The translations under genes and the position numbers were made by a program. The notes beneath the pieces were generated by a model. It was not told the DNA's origin. It saw only the letters and a list, made by a program, of their open reading frames with translations, and made no database searches. DNA of 64,000 bases from Candidatus Desulfofervidus auxilii (lineage in GTDB: Bacteria > Desulfobacterota > Desulfofervidia > Desulfofervidales > Desulfofervidaceae): contig NZ_CP013015.1 of the NCBI RefSeq assembly GCF_001577525.1, positions 1,198,966 to 1,262,965 on the forward strand, written 5' to 3'. Positions within the stretch are counted from its first letter, which is position 1; each line of letters starts with the position of its first letter. Positions 44,734 through 59,295 of the stretch are shown piece after piece.

Positions 44734-46089
44734 TTAACCCAATATTTCACTTACAGAAATAATACGCCGATAATATTTTCCATTTTCAATGCATCTTAAG
44801 AGCATCTTATTTCCATCAGGACTAAAGATTGGTGGCCATATCGCATCAAATTCTTTATTCCAGACCTTTCCATTTATGGCCCAGGTATATTTGTGATTTC
44901 TTTCTACCTTAGTAGCAACATTTTCTCCATCAGGACTGAAGACAGGGTCCCAGACCATATCAAACCACTCAGGCCAGATATAGTCATCTACTACAATACT
45001 CCATACTCGGTAGGGCTTTAATTCTACCACAGGTTCATCTAATTTTACTATAGCCGCAATCTTTTTTCCATTAGGGCTAAAGACAGGCTCTACCACAGCC
45101 CCATTTACGGTAGTATTCCATGGCTTACCATCTACAGCAATAGTCCATTTCCCATTTTTCAGGGCGACTACCGCAGCAATAGAAACTTCATCAGGGCTAA
45201 AAACCTGATGCCAAAGTTGTTTAAATATAGCAGGCCAGATAATTTCTCCATCTATAGCTAAAGACCATTTGCCTTTCTGCACAGGAGCCGTCACTCTGTG
45301 GCTATTTGGCTTAAACTTAGGTCCCCATGTCCAGCTATAAGCCTCTGACCAGGGTTTTCCGTCTATAGCAATAGTATTATGCTCGGGGTCAATTCTTACC
45401 TCTGCTGCTACATGAGCGCTGTCAGAACTAAAATCTAACCCCCAAACATTTTGGAATTTTTTGGGCCAAGGCTTCCCATTGACGGCTACTGTCCAGAGAC
45501 CTTCTTCAAATTTAAAAATATCTCCTTCAGGCATGGCCTCTATCTGCACTGCCGCTGCTGTGTTTCGTCCATCAGGACTGATAACCATATCTCTCATCTC
45601 TAAAAAGTCATTTTCCCAAGGCTGGTCATTTACTACTACCTTGTATTTTCCCTCACTCCTTGCCTTGATTGCAATGCTTTTGCCATCAGCGCTGAATGTA
45701 GTATCCCATACATACTCAAACTTATTTTCCCAAGGATTTCCATCTATAGCCAGTGTCCACTCATCATCTGCACAAACCAAGGCTGTTAAACGATCGTCAG
45801 GGCTAAATTTTACTGACCAGACTTTTTCAAACGTTTCTTCCCAAGTCTCTCCGTTGACACAAATAGTTATTTCTTCATCTTCTGTCTTCACCGCTGCTGC
45901 GATTTTTTCGCCATCATTACTCACTACCAGCTCATGTACCTGAGGAAATTTTGATATCCATTCATTTATATCTGTGATACATTTTTCCTTCGTTTCCCAA
46001 TCCCAGTTCTTTATATTAGGCATAATACTTCGGCATACACAGGAGTGGACAGCAGCACTCACCGCATTCCAGGTTTTTATATCAAACAT
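44734..46089 (-). CDS. tmcD: TmcD, tryptophan-repeat subunit of the Tmc complex
   Basis: 451 residues without signal peptide or membrane helices. About nine copies of a W-[ST]-[LIV]-A-[IV]-[DN]-G-x-x-W unit start near 74, 111, 149, 199, 239, 275, 315, 363 and 401, each followed by a FSPDG-type turn. This indicates a beta-propeller-like fold built of 36-50-residue units. TmcD is the Trp-rich subunit of unknown role in Desulfovibrio. Here it is first in the operon, with AAAGGAGGGG upstream. Confidence 0.85.
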   Translation of the reverse strand: MFDIKTWNAVSAAVHSCVCRSIMPNIKNWDWETKEKCITDINEWISKFPQVHELVVSNDGEKIAAAVKTEDEEITICVNGETWEETFEKVWSVKFSPDDRLTALVCADDEWTLAIDGNPWENKFEYVWDTTFSADGKSIAIKARSEGKYKVVVNDQPWENDFLEMRDMVISPDGRNTAAAVQIEAMPEGDIFKFEEGLWTVAVNGKPWPKKFQNVWGLDFSSDSAHVAAEVRIDPEHNTIAIDGKPWSEAYSWTWGPKFKPNSHRVTAPVQKGKWSLAIDGEIIWPAIFKQLWHQVFSPDEVSIAAVVALKNGKWTIAVDGKPWNTTVNGAVVEPVFSPNGKKIAAIVKLDEPVVELKPYRVWSIVVDDYIWPEWFDMVWDPVFSPDGENVATKVERNHKYTWAINGKVWNKEFDAIWPPIFSPDGNKMLLRCIENGKYYRRIISVSEILG

Positions 46090-46115
46090 AACACCCCCTC
46101 CTTTATTTTTATTCT

Positions 46116-46130
46116 ATTTAAACAAATCTA

Positions 46131-46143
<13 letters not shown>
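46116..46143 (-). promoter_or_regulatory. Probable promoter of tmcDCBA
   Basis: Minus-strand TTGACT (46138-46143) and TTAAAT (46116-46121) with a 16-base spacer, 27 bases before the tmcD ATG. The -35 box overlaps the hairpin at the end of the preceding gene. Confidence 0.5.
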
Positions 46144-52113
<5,970 letters not shown>

Positions 52114-52219
52114 AAAAATATTTTAGCATAGATTTTAGGGAGGAGAAATATATCCAGAATCCTTAATCAGAATGATAAAGCCAGAGGTGGTGTCTCATTT
52201 CAGGTAAGGATTATTAATC

Positions 52220-53341
52220 TCACACCTTGGTTCCATATATCCGATAACGCTTTGTAAGGTGAGCGTGTATCATTTCTGTCATGCGGATGACAGGTATGTT
52301 ATCTTCTAATAACCAAGAAAATTCCAGTCTTTGATAAGAGAACTTCCTCAAGGCCTTCCCTGCTTCAAAAAGAAACAGAGGCACAATTCCTGTATGCTGG
52401 TATTGTCTTTTGATACCCAAAGTTACTGCCCTTATTCTAGTAATTTTTCGGCGATACCATAAGAATTTCAGCCACCCCAAAGAAGACAAGCTCCCATTTA
52501 AATGTTTTAAAACCTGAAAATAATCAGGCAGAAACATTAAAAAACCTACCGGTTCAGTTTTAACTTCTGCTAGCCAGACCAATTCTGGGATTACCAAAGG
52601 TTTCAAACGTTCAGCCATTTTATGAATTTCGGCATCTGTCATAGGCACAAAGCCCCAGTTTCTGGACCAGGCATGATTATAAACTTCTTGAACCCGTTTT
52701 AATTCTTCATCCCAATTTTTTATATTTATAGGTCTTATCTTCACATCTGGATATCTATTTTGTAAACGTATAGCCATCTTCCCTAATCTAGCCATAATGC
52801 CATCTCTGAAAGGTAAAGAAATTTCGTAAGCTAGTAAATCCTTTATTTTTTTAAGACCAGCTTGCTCCAATAATTCGGGATAATAAGGGGGATTATAAGT
52901 CATCATCACACAAGGAGGGTCTTTAAAATCATCTATTAGGATACCGCAAGTCTCATTAGTAGAGGGATTTACCGGGCCATAAATTTGAGCCATTCCTTGG
53001 GTTTTAATCCATGTTTTTGCAGTGTTTAAAAGCGCTTTGACCACAGATAAGTCAGGAATTGTTTCAAAAAAACCAAACCAGCCTATTTTTGCCTGATGAT
53101 AACTATTATAATTTTCATCAATAATACTGACAATTCTCCCCACTACTTGGCCATTTTTATAGGCCAGAAACAATTCCCGCTTAGCATGTTTATAAAAAGG
53201 ATTTTTTTTAGGATTTAATAAGAAATCAGTCTCTTCTAATGAGGGAGGCACCCAATAAGGGTCATTTTGATAAATCTTCCAGGGAAGATGCAAAAATTCT
53301 TGCCATTGGCGATTTGTGACAACTTTTTTTATTTCTATCAT
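52220..53341 (-). CDS. YghO-like GNAT acyltransferase, candidate bacterial ceramide synthase
   Basis: A 373-residue GNAT-fold protein of the YghO type. It opens with the family pattern FLHLPWKIYQNDPYWVPP and has the YGPVNPSTNETCGILID segment near 121-140. In Caulobacter a GNAT protein of this type (bCerS) acylates 3-ketosphinganine. The gene abuts the serine palmitoyltransferase-like gene (shared base at 53341) and follows the epimerase-like gene, matching that three-gene pathway. Assignment as ceramide synthase rests on this context; by sequence alone it is an uncharacterised N-acyltransferase. Confidence 0.7.
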   Translation of the reverse strand: MIEIKKVVTNRQWQEFLHLPWKIYQNDPYWVPPSLEETDFLLNPKKNPFYKHAKRELFLAYKNGQVVGRIVSIIDENYNSYHQAKIGWFGFFETIPDLSVVKALLNTAKTWIKTQGMAQIYGPVNPSTNETCGILIDDFKDPPCVMMTYNPPYYPELLEQAGLKKIKDLLAYEISLPFRDGIMARLGKMAIRLQNRYPDVKIRPINIKNWDEELKRVQEVYNHAWSRNWGFVPMTDAEIHKMAERLKPLVIPELVWLAEVKTEPVGFLMFLPDYFQVLKHLNGSLSSLGWLKFLWYRRKITRIRAVTLGIKRQYQHTGIVPLFLFEAGKALRKFSYQRLEFSWLLEDNIPVIRMTEMIHAHLTKRYRIYGTKV

Positions 53342-54528
53342 TAAATAATGCCTGCCTTGCGTCCTGCTTGAGCAAATGCCTCTAATGCCCTCTCCAATTG
53401 TTTTTGAGTATGGGTAGCCATCACACTGGTGCGCAATAAGGCCCTTCCAGGAGGAACTGCTGGAGGCACAACCGGACTAACAAAAACTCCATTTTCTTCT
53501 AGATAACGACACATTTCAAATGTCTTGTCTGTATTACCAATAATCACAGGCACAATGGGAGTAGTGCTATATCCTGTATCAAAACCCAAAGTTTTCAAAC
53601 CCTCTGCCCAAAAGTGGGCGTTATCCCAGAGCTTTTTTCTTCTCTCTGGTTCTGTTTTTATTATCTTAAATGCCATACTAGCAGCAGCGGCCAAAGGAGG
53701 AGCCAAACTAGCACTAAATAGTAATGCCCTACCTACATGTTTTACATATTCTATTACCTCTCTTTTGGCAGCTATAAAACCTCCAATAGTAGCTAAGGAT
53801 TTGCTAAAAGTGCCCATGATGATATCTGTTTCTTCTTCAAGACCAAAATGTTCTGCTGTCCCTCTACCATTTTTCCCCATTACTCCGATTCCATGAGCAT
53901 CATCTAACATAATCCTGACACCATATTGTTTACTTAAATCAACTATCCCGGGGAGATTGGTCAAATCTCCTTCCATACTAAAAACTCCATCTACAATAAT
54001 TAACTTTGGTTTTTCAGGCTCACATTGTAATAGACGTTCTAAACTCTGCATATCATTATGAGGATAACGTTTGAAACAGCCAGAAGCGAGACGACAGCCA
54101 TCAATGATACTTGCATGGTCAAATTTATCTAAAATAGCTACACAATCTTGGGTCACTAATGCTTGAATACAGCCTAGATTAGTCTGCATACCAGTAGCAA
54201 ATACAATGCTGGCTTCCTTTTTGAAAAATTCGGCAATTTGGGCCTCCAAGTCTTCGTGTAAGTCGATAGTGCCATTCAACAAACGGCTCCCTGCACAACC
54301 TGTTCCATATTTTTTAATGGCCTTAATGGCTGCCTCTTTAACCCTTTGGTCTTCAGTCAGGCCCAAGTAGTTATTTGAACCCAACATAATAAACCTTCTT
54401 CCGTTGATATTTACCTCTGGGCCCTGAATAGAAGAAATAGTGCGGAAATAAAAATATTGTTCTGCTTTTTTTACTGCCTCCAATTGATGGTAAAAATCAA
54501 AACACTTAGAAAAAATATCTGTTTTCAT
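53341..54528 (-). CDS. Serine palmitoyltransferase-like alpha-oxoamine synthase
   Basis: A PLP enzyme of 395 residues in the family of SPT, BioF, KBL and HemA. Motifs: FIMLGSNNYLGL (43-56), FDHASIIDG, LDDAHGIGV (D209, H212) and the PLP lysine K243 in GTFSKSLATIGG. The FSKSLA form and NNYLGL are closer to bacterial SPT than to BioF or KBL, which usually read LGKA. SPT condenses L-serine with an acyl thioester to 3-ketosphinganine. ATG 54528 is preferred over an upstream GTG at 54558; both starts overlap or abut the next gene. It lacks its own acyl-carrier gene nearby. Confidence 0.8.
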   Translation of the reverse strand: MKTDIFSKCFDFYHQLEAVKKAEQYFYFRTISSIQGPEVNINGRRFIMLGSNNYLGLTEDQRVKEAAIKAIKKYGTGCAGSRLLNGTIDLHEDLEAQIAEFFKKEASIVFATGMQTNLGCIQALVTQDCVAILDKFDHASIIDGCRLASGCFKRYPHNDMQSLERLLQCEPEKPKLIIVDGVFSMEGDLTNLPGIVDLSKQYGVRIMLDDAHGIGVMGKNGRGTAEHFGLEEETDIIMGTFSKSLATIGGFIAAKREVIEYVKHVGRALLFSASLAPPLAAAASMAFKIIKTEPERRKKLWDNAHFWAEGLKTLGFDTGYSTTPIVPVIIGNTDKTFEMCRYLEENGVFVSPVVPPAVPPGRALLRTSVMATHTQKQLERALEAFAQAGRKAGII

Positions 54529-54530
54529 AA

Positions 54531-55496
54531 TTATAACCATCCATGTATTTGATACCACCTCAATGTCAAAGTCATGCCTTTGGCCAGACTGTATTGAGGT
54601 TTATAATTCAATAAATCTTGAGTTTCTGAAATATCACAAAACCAAGTTTTTTGAAAGACCTCTTTTAATTTATTTCTAGAAAAAATTAACGGTTTTTTAA
54701 AAAAATGACTATAAAACTCAGCACCCATAGCAAAAAAATAGGTTAAAAGTTTAGGCACTTTTATCACAAAGGGCCTTTTATCCAGAATCTCAGAAATAGT
54801 ATTTATAACCCCTTGCCAGGTATATGCCTTCCCATCAGAGAGAAGGAATACCTTGCCTGAAGGTAGGTCATTTTCCAGAACTTTCATGAGGGCTTGCACT
54901 ACATCTACTACATAACAAAAACTCAAAATACCATCTGGGTTTAAAATAGGGGCAAAACCTTGTTTGATAACCTGGAAATAACTCAGGAGTTCTTTATCTC
55001 TTGGACCATAAATGACTGTTGGTCTAAAGATTATAATTGGTATTACCTCTTTGAATTTTGCCAATGTCTGCTCAGCTAGCCATTTACTTCTGGCATAATG
55101 AGTCTGAGGATAGGGAGGGTCATTTGGAGTAATTACTTCCGTTTTCTGGCCATTTACGGCCAATGTGGAAACAAATACAAAGGCCTTTAGAGGTAACTTT
55201 TGTCTCAATACTGAATTTATTAAGTTTACCGTCCCTAAATAGTTAACTTGATAAAAAAGAGAAGGTCTTATGGCTTTAACCACACCTGCCAAGTGATAAA
55301 TGAAATCTACTTTGGGCAATCTCAAGTCTTTTTTCCGGCAATCACCAACAATTAAATTTACAGGTAGGCCATGTAACCACCTTAAATTGTGTGCGTTTCG
55401 AACCAGACAATAAACTTCATGGCCTTCCTTTAAAAGTCCTTCTACTAAATGACTACCAACAAAACCCGTAGCTCCTGTAACTAAAATTCGTTCCAA
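54531..55496 (-). CDS. NAD(P)-dependent epimerase-like SDR, candidate ceramide reductase
   Basis: A 321-residue extended SDR: TGATGFVGSHLVEGL at the N terminus, HLAGVVKAIRP, VFVSTLAVNG, and YARSKWLAEQTL (YxxxK). Substrate cannot be read directly. Its place as first gene of the set with SPT-like and YghO-like genes parallels the CerR reductase of the Caulobacter ceramide pathway, which reduces the 3-keto group. A sterol or hopanoid dehydrogenase-like role is the main alternative. Confidence 0.75.
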   Translation of the reverse strand: MERILVTGATGFVGSHLVEGLLKEGHEVYCLVRNAHNLRWLHGLPVNLIVGDCRKKDLRLPKVDFIYHLAGVVKAIRPSLFYQVNYLGTVNLINSVLRQKLPLKAFVFVSTLAVNGQKTEVITPNDPPYPQTHYARSKWLAEQTLAKFKEVIPIIIFRPTVIYGPRDKELLSYFQVIKQGFAPILNPDGILSFCYVVDVVQALMKVLENDLPSGKVFLLSDGKAYTWQGVINTISEILDKRPFVIKVPKLLTYFFAMGAEFYSHFFKKPLIFSRNKLKEVFQKTWFCDISETQDLLNYKPQYSLAKGMTLTLRWYQIHGWL

Positions 55497-55585
55497 TAGA
55501 GGCCCTTTTCTTGGAGTTCGCCGATATTAAACACTAGCAGTTTACTTAATTCCATGTCATTTTTCAAGATTAACTCCAAAGTTCA

Positions 55586-55603
55586 TCAGGACTTCGTCAA
55601 AGT
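55586..55603. repeat. Dispersed intergenic word, copy 2 (reverse complement)
   Basis: TCAGGACTTCGTCAAAGT, the exact reverse complement of 18 bases of 39980-39998. Confidence 0.6.
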
Positions 55604-55634
55604 AATTTTAACGGAGATCCAAATGATAAGCGCA

Positions 55635-55653
55635 CCTGTCTGCCGACAGGCAG
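55635..55653. repeat. GC-rich palindrome, copy 3
   Basis: CCTGTC-TGCC-GACAGG hairpin followed by CAGG; shares TGTCTGCCGACAGGCAGG with copy 1 at 5669-5686. Confidence 0.7.
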
Positions 55654-56169
55654 GATGGCTCAATGCAGAATGCAAATTGAAAAATGCAAAATTGCCTTCT
55701 GTTAAATTGGAACGTTAGCACGTTGGAATTGGGAATTAGGAACTGGGAATTGGGAATTTCTATTTTCTATTTTCTGTTTCCCGTTTCCCTTTCCTTCTTT
55801 TCCTTCTTTATGCGCGTTAACACGTTTACACATTGACACGTTTACATGTTAGAAATGGAAACTGGGAATTTCTGTTTTCCGTTTTCTATTTTCTTAACTA
55901 TATTTTGTAGGTTTGACCCCAATTCCACTACATTTGACTATTTCATTCCCTCACTATTTCACTACTCACTGATTTAATGTTTTGGCATTAAGACATTTGG
56001 ATTTCATTTGGTATTTGGATTTTGAAATTTGGATTTTTTATTTTTGTTAAATTACTTATGGCCTGACTTTGACGTACCCCTCCAAGGTTCATAATAGGCT
56101 TTTTCAAAAAATAAAGGTGCAAATTTTAAAAACCTTGTTTTATCCTATAACTTTTCCTATACTTACTTC

Positions 56170-57435
56170 ATGTGGTGGCTTTATAATAGTAGTCTGTGGC
56201 TTGGTCTTTTACTCAGCCTCCCTTTAAGAAGATGGCAACCCAAGATGCAATATTATTTTTATTATCGTTTAGGGCGAACCTTAAGACAAGATTGGTCTGT
56301 TTCCTTGAGAGAAAAAAGACCTGTTTGGTTCCAAGCCCTTTCTGTGGGAGAGGTGTTTTCAGTAGTGCCTTTGGTAAAGGGTTTTTGTCAGCACTGGCCA
56401 GATGTGCCTGTTTTTTTTACTGCCAGCACCATGACTGGTCATAAAATAGCCATTAATCAGTTAAAACACACTGTTGCCGGAATTGGTTATTTCCCTTTGG
56501 ATTTTCCTTCCAATATAAATTATTATCTTAAGATGATTAATCCCAGACTCATTGTTCTTACCGAGACCGATATTTGGCCTAATTTTTTGAAAATCACTAA
56601 GGAAAGAGAAATACCTTGTCTGCTGTTGAATGCACGCATTTCAGAGCGTTCTTATCGACGCTATAAATTGATAAGAAGCTGGTTTTCAGAGACTATAAAT
56701 AGGCTCAGTTTTGTAGGTGTTCAAAGGCCAGAAGATGCTGAACGTTTTTTACACTTGGGTGTTTCTTCAGAAAAAATAAAAATTATGGGCAACCTTAAAT
56801 TCGATAAACCTATTCCCCAAATAAATACTGCCTTAGTTATGCAACTTAAAGCAGAACTGGGTATTTCAAACTATCAACCTGTTTGGATTGCAGGTAGCAC
56901 CCATCAGGGCGAAGACGAAATTATACTTAAGACACATAAGGCCCTGTTGCAATTTTTCCCAGAACTGTGTCTTATTATTGCCCCGAGACATCCTGAGCGT
57001 TTTGATACCGTAACTCAATTGGCCATAGATATGGGTTTTCGCACTAAAAGGCGCACCGAAGAAAAAGAGGGAAAGTGGGAAGTTATAGTCTTGGATACCC
57101 TAGGAGAATTAGCCCGTGTATATGCAGTGGCAGCATTTGTTTTTATTGGTGGGAGTTTGGTGCCTATAGGAGGACACAATCCTTTAGAGGCTGCAATATG
57201 GGGAAAACCAGTTATTTTTGGGCCTTTTATGTTTAACTTTAGTGAAATCGCCAAGCAAATGCTTAAGGAGAAAGCAGCCGTTCAGGTGAAAGAAAAAGAG
57301 ATTTTTAACACTTGCCGTAATTTTTTGGAACAGCCAGAATTGGCTCATAAGATGGGTAAACGGGGAAAAACAATTATTGCAAATAATCAAGGAATAGTAA
57401 AGGAATATTTAAGGATCATAGAAAGGTATTTATGA
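56170..57435 (+). CDS. waaA: 3-deoxy-D-manno-octulosonic acid (Kdo) transferase
   Basis: Transfers Kdo from CMP-Kdo to lipid IVA at the inner membrane. The 421 residues have an N-terminal membrane anchor (MWWLYNSSLWLGLLLSLPL), the GT30 acceptor domain (FQALSVGEVFSV; LTETDIWPNFL with the conserved Glu) and a C-terminal donor domain (GGSLVPIGGHNPLEAAIWG). It leads a seven-gene run of overlapping or abutting genes. Confidence 0.93.
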   Translation: MWWLYNSSLWLGLLLSLPLRRWQPKMQYYFYYRLGRTLRQDWSVSLREKRPVWFQALSVGEVFSVVPLVKGFCQHWPDVPVFFTASTMTGHKIAINQLKHTVAGIGYFPLDFPSNINYYLKMINPRLIVLTETDIWPNFLKITKEREIPCLLLNARISERSYRRYKLIRSWFSETINRLSFVGVQRPEDAERFLHLGVSSEKIKIMGNLKFDKPIPQINTALVMQLKAELGISNYQPVWIAGSTHQGEDEIILKTHKALLQFFPELCLIIAPRHPERFDTVTQLAIDMGFRTKRRTEEKEGKWEVIVLDTLGELARVYAVAAFVFIGGSLVPIGGHNPLEAAIWGKPVIFGPFMFNFSEIAKQMLKEKAAVQVKEKEIFNTCRNFLEQPELAHKMGKRGKTIIANNQGIVKEYLRIIERYL

Positions 57436-58199
57436 ATAGGTTTTGTTTTTTGGGTTGTATTCTTTTTTTTCTGTTAAGAGCTAGTATGGAAGAACAGTGT
57501 ATACATATTGATTATAAAAATACCTCTTTATTTTTAAAAAAGACACATGGTTTAAAGGCCTTAGTGCTTATTCATGGAGGTAAGGCATCCACTGAAAGTG
57601 CTAAGGCAATGTGTGAACGTTATATCCCTGCCTTTCCTGAATATGACTTAATTTCTATAGATTACCGTTTTAGTGGTTTTGGTGGAAAAGAACTAGACGA
57701 TGTAATAAATGGGATTAGGTATGCTCATTCTCTATCCATTCCTGAAGTTTATCTCTTAGGTGAAAGCCATGGGGGCTATCTTGCTTTAATGGCAGGGGCT
57801 AAAGAGAAAATAAGTGGTATTATAGATGCTTATGGAATAACAGATTTGATAGCCATGAAAGAATATACTGAAAAGGAAAATACTCAATTAAACACAGATT
57901 GGCAGGATTATATTCAGGCCACCTTAAAGGAATGTGCAAAAATAGGATTAGAGACTTGTTTAAAAAAACGTTCTCCTTATTTTGGGGCTTATAAAATTGA
58001 AGCACCAGTGTTGCTCTTACATGGCACTGAAGATGAAATTGTGCCTGTGAATCAAAGTGAACGGCTGGTGGAGCAATTTAGGCATACAGGTAAAAAGAAT
58101 TTTAAATTTATTGCCTTGGCTGGCTATTCCCATGGTTTTTCTTTATTGGAAGGGAAGGTGTATCACATAATAAAAGACTTTTTAAATACCATAGATTAA
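57432..58199 (+). CDS. Alpha/beta hydrolase (S9 prolyl-oligopeptidase-like)
   Basis: 255 residues starting with a hydrophobic stretch (about 4-16) that may be a signal anchor. It has the nucleophile elbow GESHGG, a catalytic Asp in LLLHGTEDEIVP and a His in AGYSHGF, so the triad is complete. It sits between waaA and lpxK with an ATGA overlap to waaA, and the lpxK ATG follows its stop directly. Substrate unknown; an esterase acting on lipid A or a precursor is one idea from context only. Confidence 0.8.
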   Translation: MNRFCFLGCILFFLLRASMEEQCIHIDYKNTSLFLKKTHGLKALVLIHGGKASTESAKAMCERYIPAFPEYDLISIDYRFSGFGGKELDDVINGIRYAHSLSIPEVYLLGESHGGYLALMAGAKEKISGIIDAYGITDLIAMKEYTEKENTQLNTDWQDYIQATLKECAKIGLETCLKKRSPYFGAYKIEAPVLLLHGTEDEIVPVNQSERLVEQFRHTGKKNFKFIALAGYSHGFSLLEGKVYHIIKDFLNTID

Positions 58200-58200
58200 A

Positions 58201-59295
58201 ATGGCTTCTTTTTATCCTCTTTTTTATAAAATCACCCATGATGAGCCTGGTTACCATTTTTTAAAGGCAGTTGCCTATGGATTAAGTGGAGGTTATTTCT
58301 TAGGATTAAAGCTTCATCAATGGCTTTATAAAACAGGATGGTTGAAACAAAAATCAGTTCCCTGTCATACTATCAGTGTTGGAAATCTAGTATTGGGAGG
58401 AGTAGGTAAGACTCCTTTTACTATGTTTTTAGCAAGGCTTTTTAAAAATATGGGCAAGAAAGTAATGGTAGTTACTAGAGGATACAAAGGTCAAACAAAT
58501 CACCCCTTAGTTTCTAATGGTTATAAGACCCTCTTAACTCCCTTAGAAGCTGGTGATGAGGCATATCTCCTAGCAAAAAATCTAAAGGGCATTCCCATAA
58601 TAAGAGGGAAAAATCGTTATCAAGCTATTATGTCAGTCTTTAAAGATTTTTTACCAGATATCATTATTTTAGATGATGCCTTTCAGCATTATGCCCTAAA
58701 AAGAGATTTAGATATAGTGCTCCTCAGTGCCCATAGTCCTTTTGGTAAGGGGCATTTATTACCTCGGGGTAGATTCCGTGAGCCTATTTCTGCCTTAAAT
58801 CGTGCCCAGGCAGTGGTCATTACCCATGTAAAAGAAGAAAACCAAGGGAAAAAACTAAAAAAGTTTTTAAAAAAGAGATTTCCAGATTTAACTGTCTTTA
58901 CAGGTGATATAGAGATAGAAAAAATAGTTTCTATCCAAGGCAAAGAAATAGAGCTATCTGCCCTTTCTGATAAATGCCTTTTGGCATTTTGTGGTCTGGC
59001 TGAACCTGTTTATTTTTACCAAACTTGTAAGGATTTAAATTTGGGTATTACTCATTTTTTGAGTTATCCTGACCATCACCGTTATACTAAAAAAGATGTG
59101 TTACATTTGATTGAAATTGCTAAAAAAAATAAAATAGATACCTTGATTACTACTGAAAAAGACATGGTGAAGCTCTTAGCTTTTTCTCCCCTATTTACTG
59201 AAGCTAATTGCTCCATTCTTTATCCTTCTATAACTATGCATTTATATCAAATTGAGGCGTTTATTTCATGGATAAAGGGAAAATTAGGATTTTAG
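58201..59295 (+). CDS. lpxK: Tetraacyldisaccharide 4'-kinase
   Basis: Phosphorylates the lipid A disaccharide at the 4' position. The 364 residues contain an N-terminal membrane-binding helix, a P-loop (GGVGKTPFT at 66-74), the DDAFQH motif near 158-163 (usually DDGFQH), and LLPRGRFREP. It overlaps waaF by 28 bases. Confidence 0.95.
   Translation: MASFYPLFYKITHDEPGYHFLKAVAYGLSGGYFLGLKLHQWLYKTGWLKQKSVPCHTISVGNLVLGGVGKTPFTMFLARLFKNMGKKVMVVTRGYKGQTNHPLVSNGYKTLLTPLEAGDEAYLLAKNLKGIPIIRGKNRYQAIMSVFKDFLPDIIILDDAFQHYALKRDLDIVLLSAHSPFGKGHLLPRGRFREPISALNRAQAVVITHVKEENQGKKLKKFLKKRFPDLTVFTGDIEIEKIVSIQGKEIELSALSDKCLLAFCGLAEPVYFYQTCKDLNLGITHFLSYPDHHRYTKKDVLHLIEIAKKNKIDTLITTEKDMVKLLAFSPLFTEANCSILYPSITMHLYQIEAFISWIKGKLGF

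Larger units (their letters stand above)
55497..56169. other. 673-base non-coding region of short-period repeats
   Basis: No credible ORF. It contains a GC-rich palindrome at 55635-55653, an 18-base word shared with 39.98 kb, and a 55720-55900 stretch of iterated GGGAATT / TATTTTCTATTTTC / GTTTCC words. Variants of ACACGTTTACA also occur near 55820-55845, and ATTTGGATTT words near 55995-56040. It separates divergent genes (candidate ceramide set and waaA), so both promoters should lie here, but none is convincing. Confidence 0.6.

Noticed and set aside
45461-45943. 160-codon plus-strand frame
   Set aside because: Antisense shadow of the tmcD repeats; no family features and no ribosome-binding site.
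53341-54528. BioF (8-amino-7-oxononanoate synthase) reading of the PLP enzyme
   Set aside because: The lysine motif FSKSLA and the GSNNYLGL start are SPT-like, and no other biotin synthesis gene is adjacent; not fully excluded without a tree.
55700-56045. CRISPR array or tandem repeat locus
   Set aside because: The repeated words are short, irregularly spaced and variable, with no constant repeat-spacer unit.
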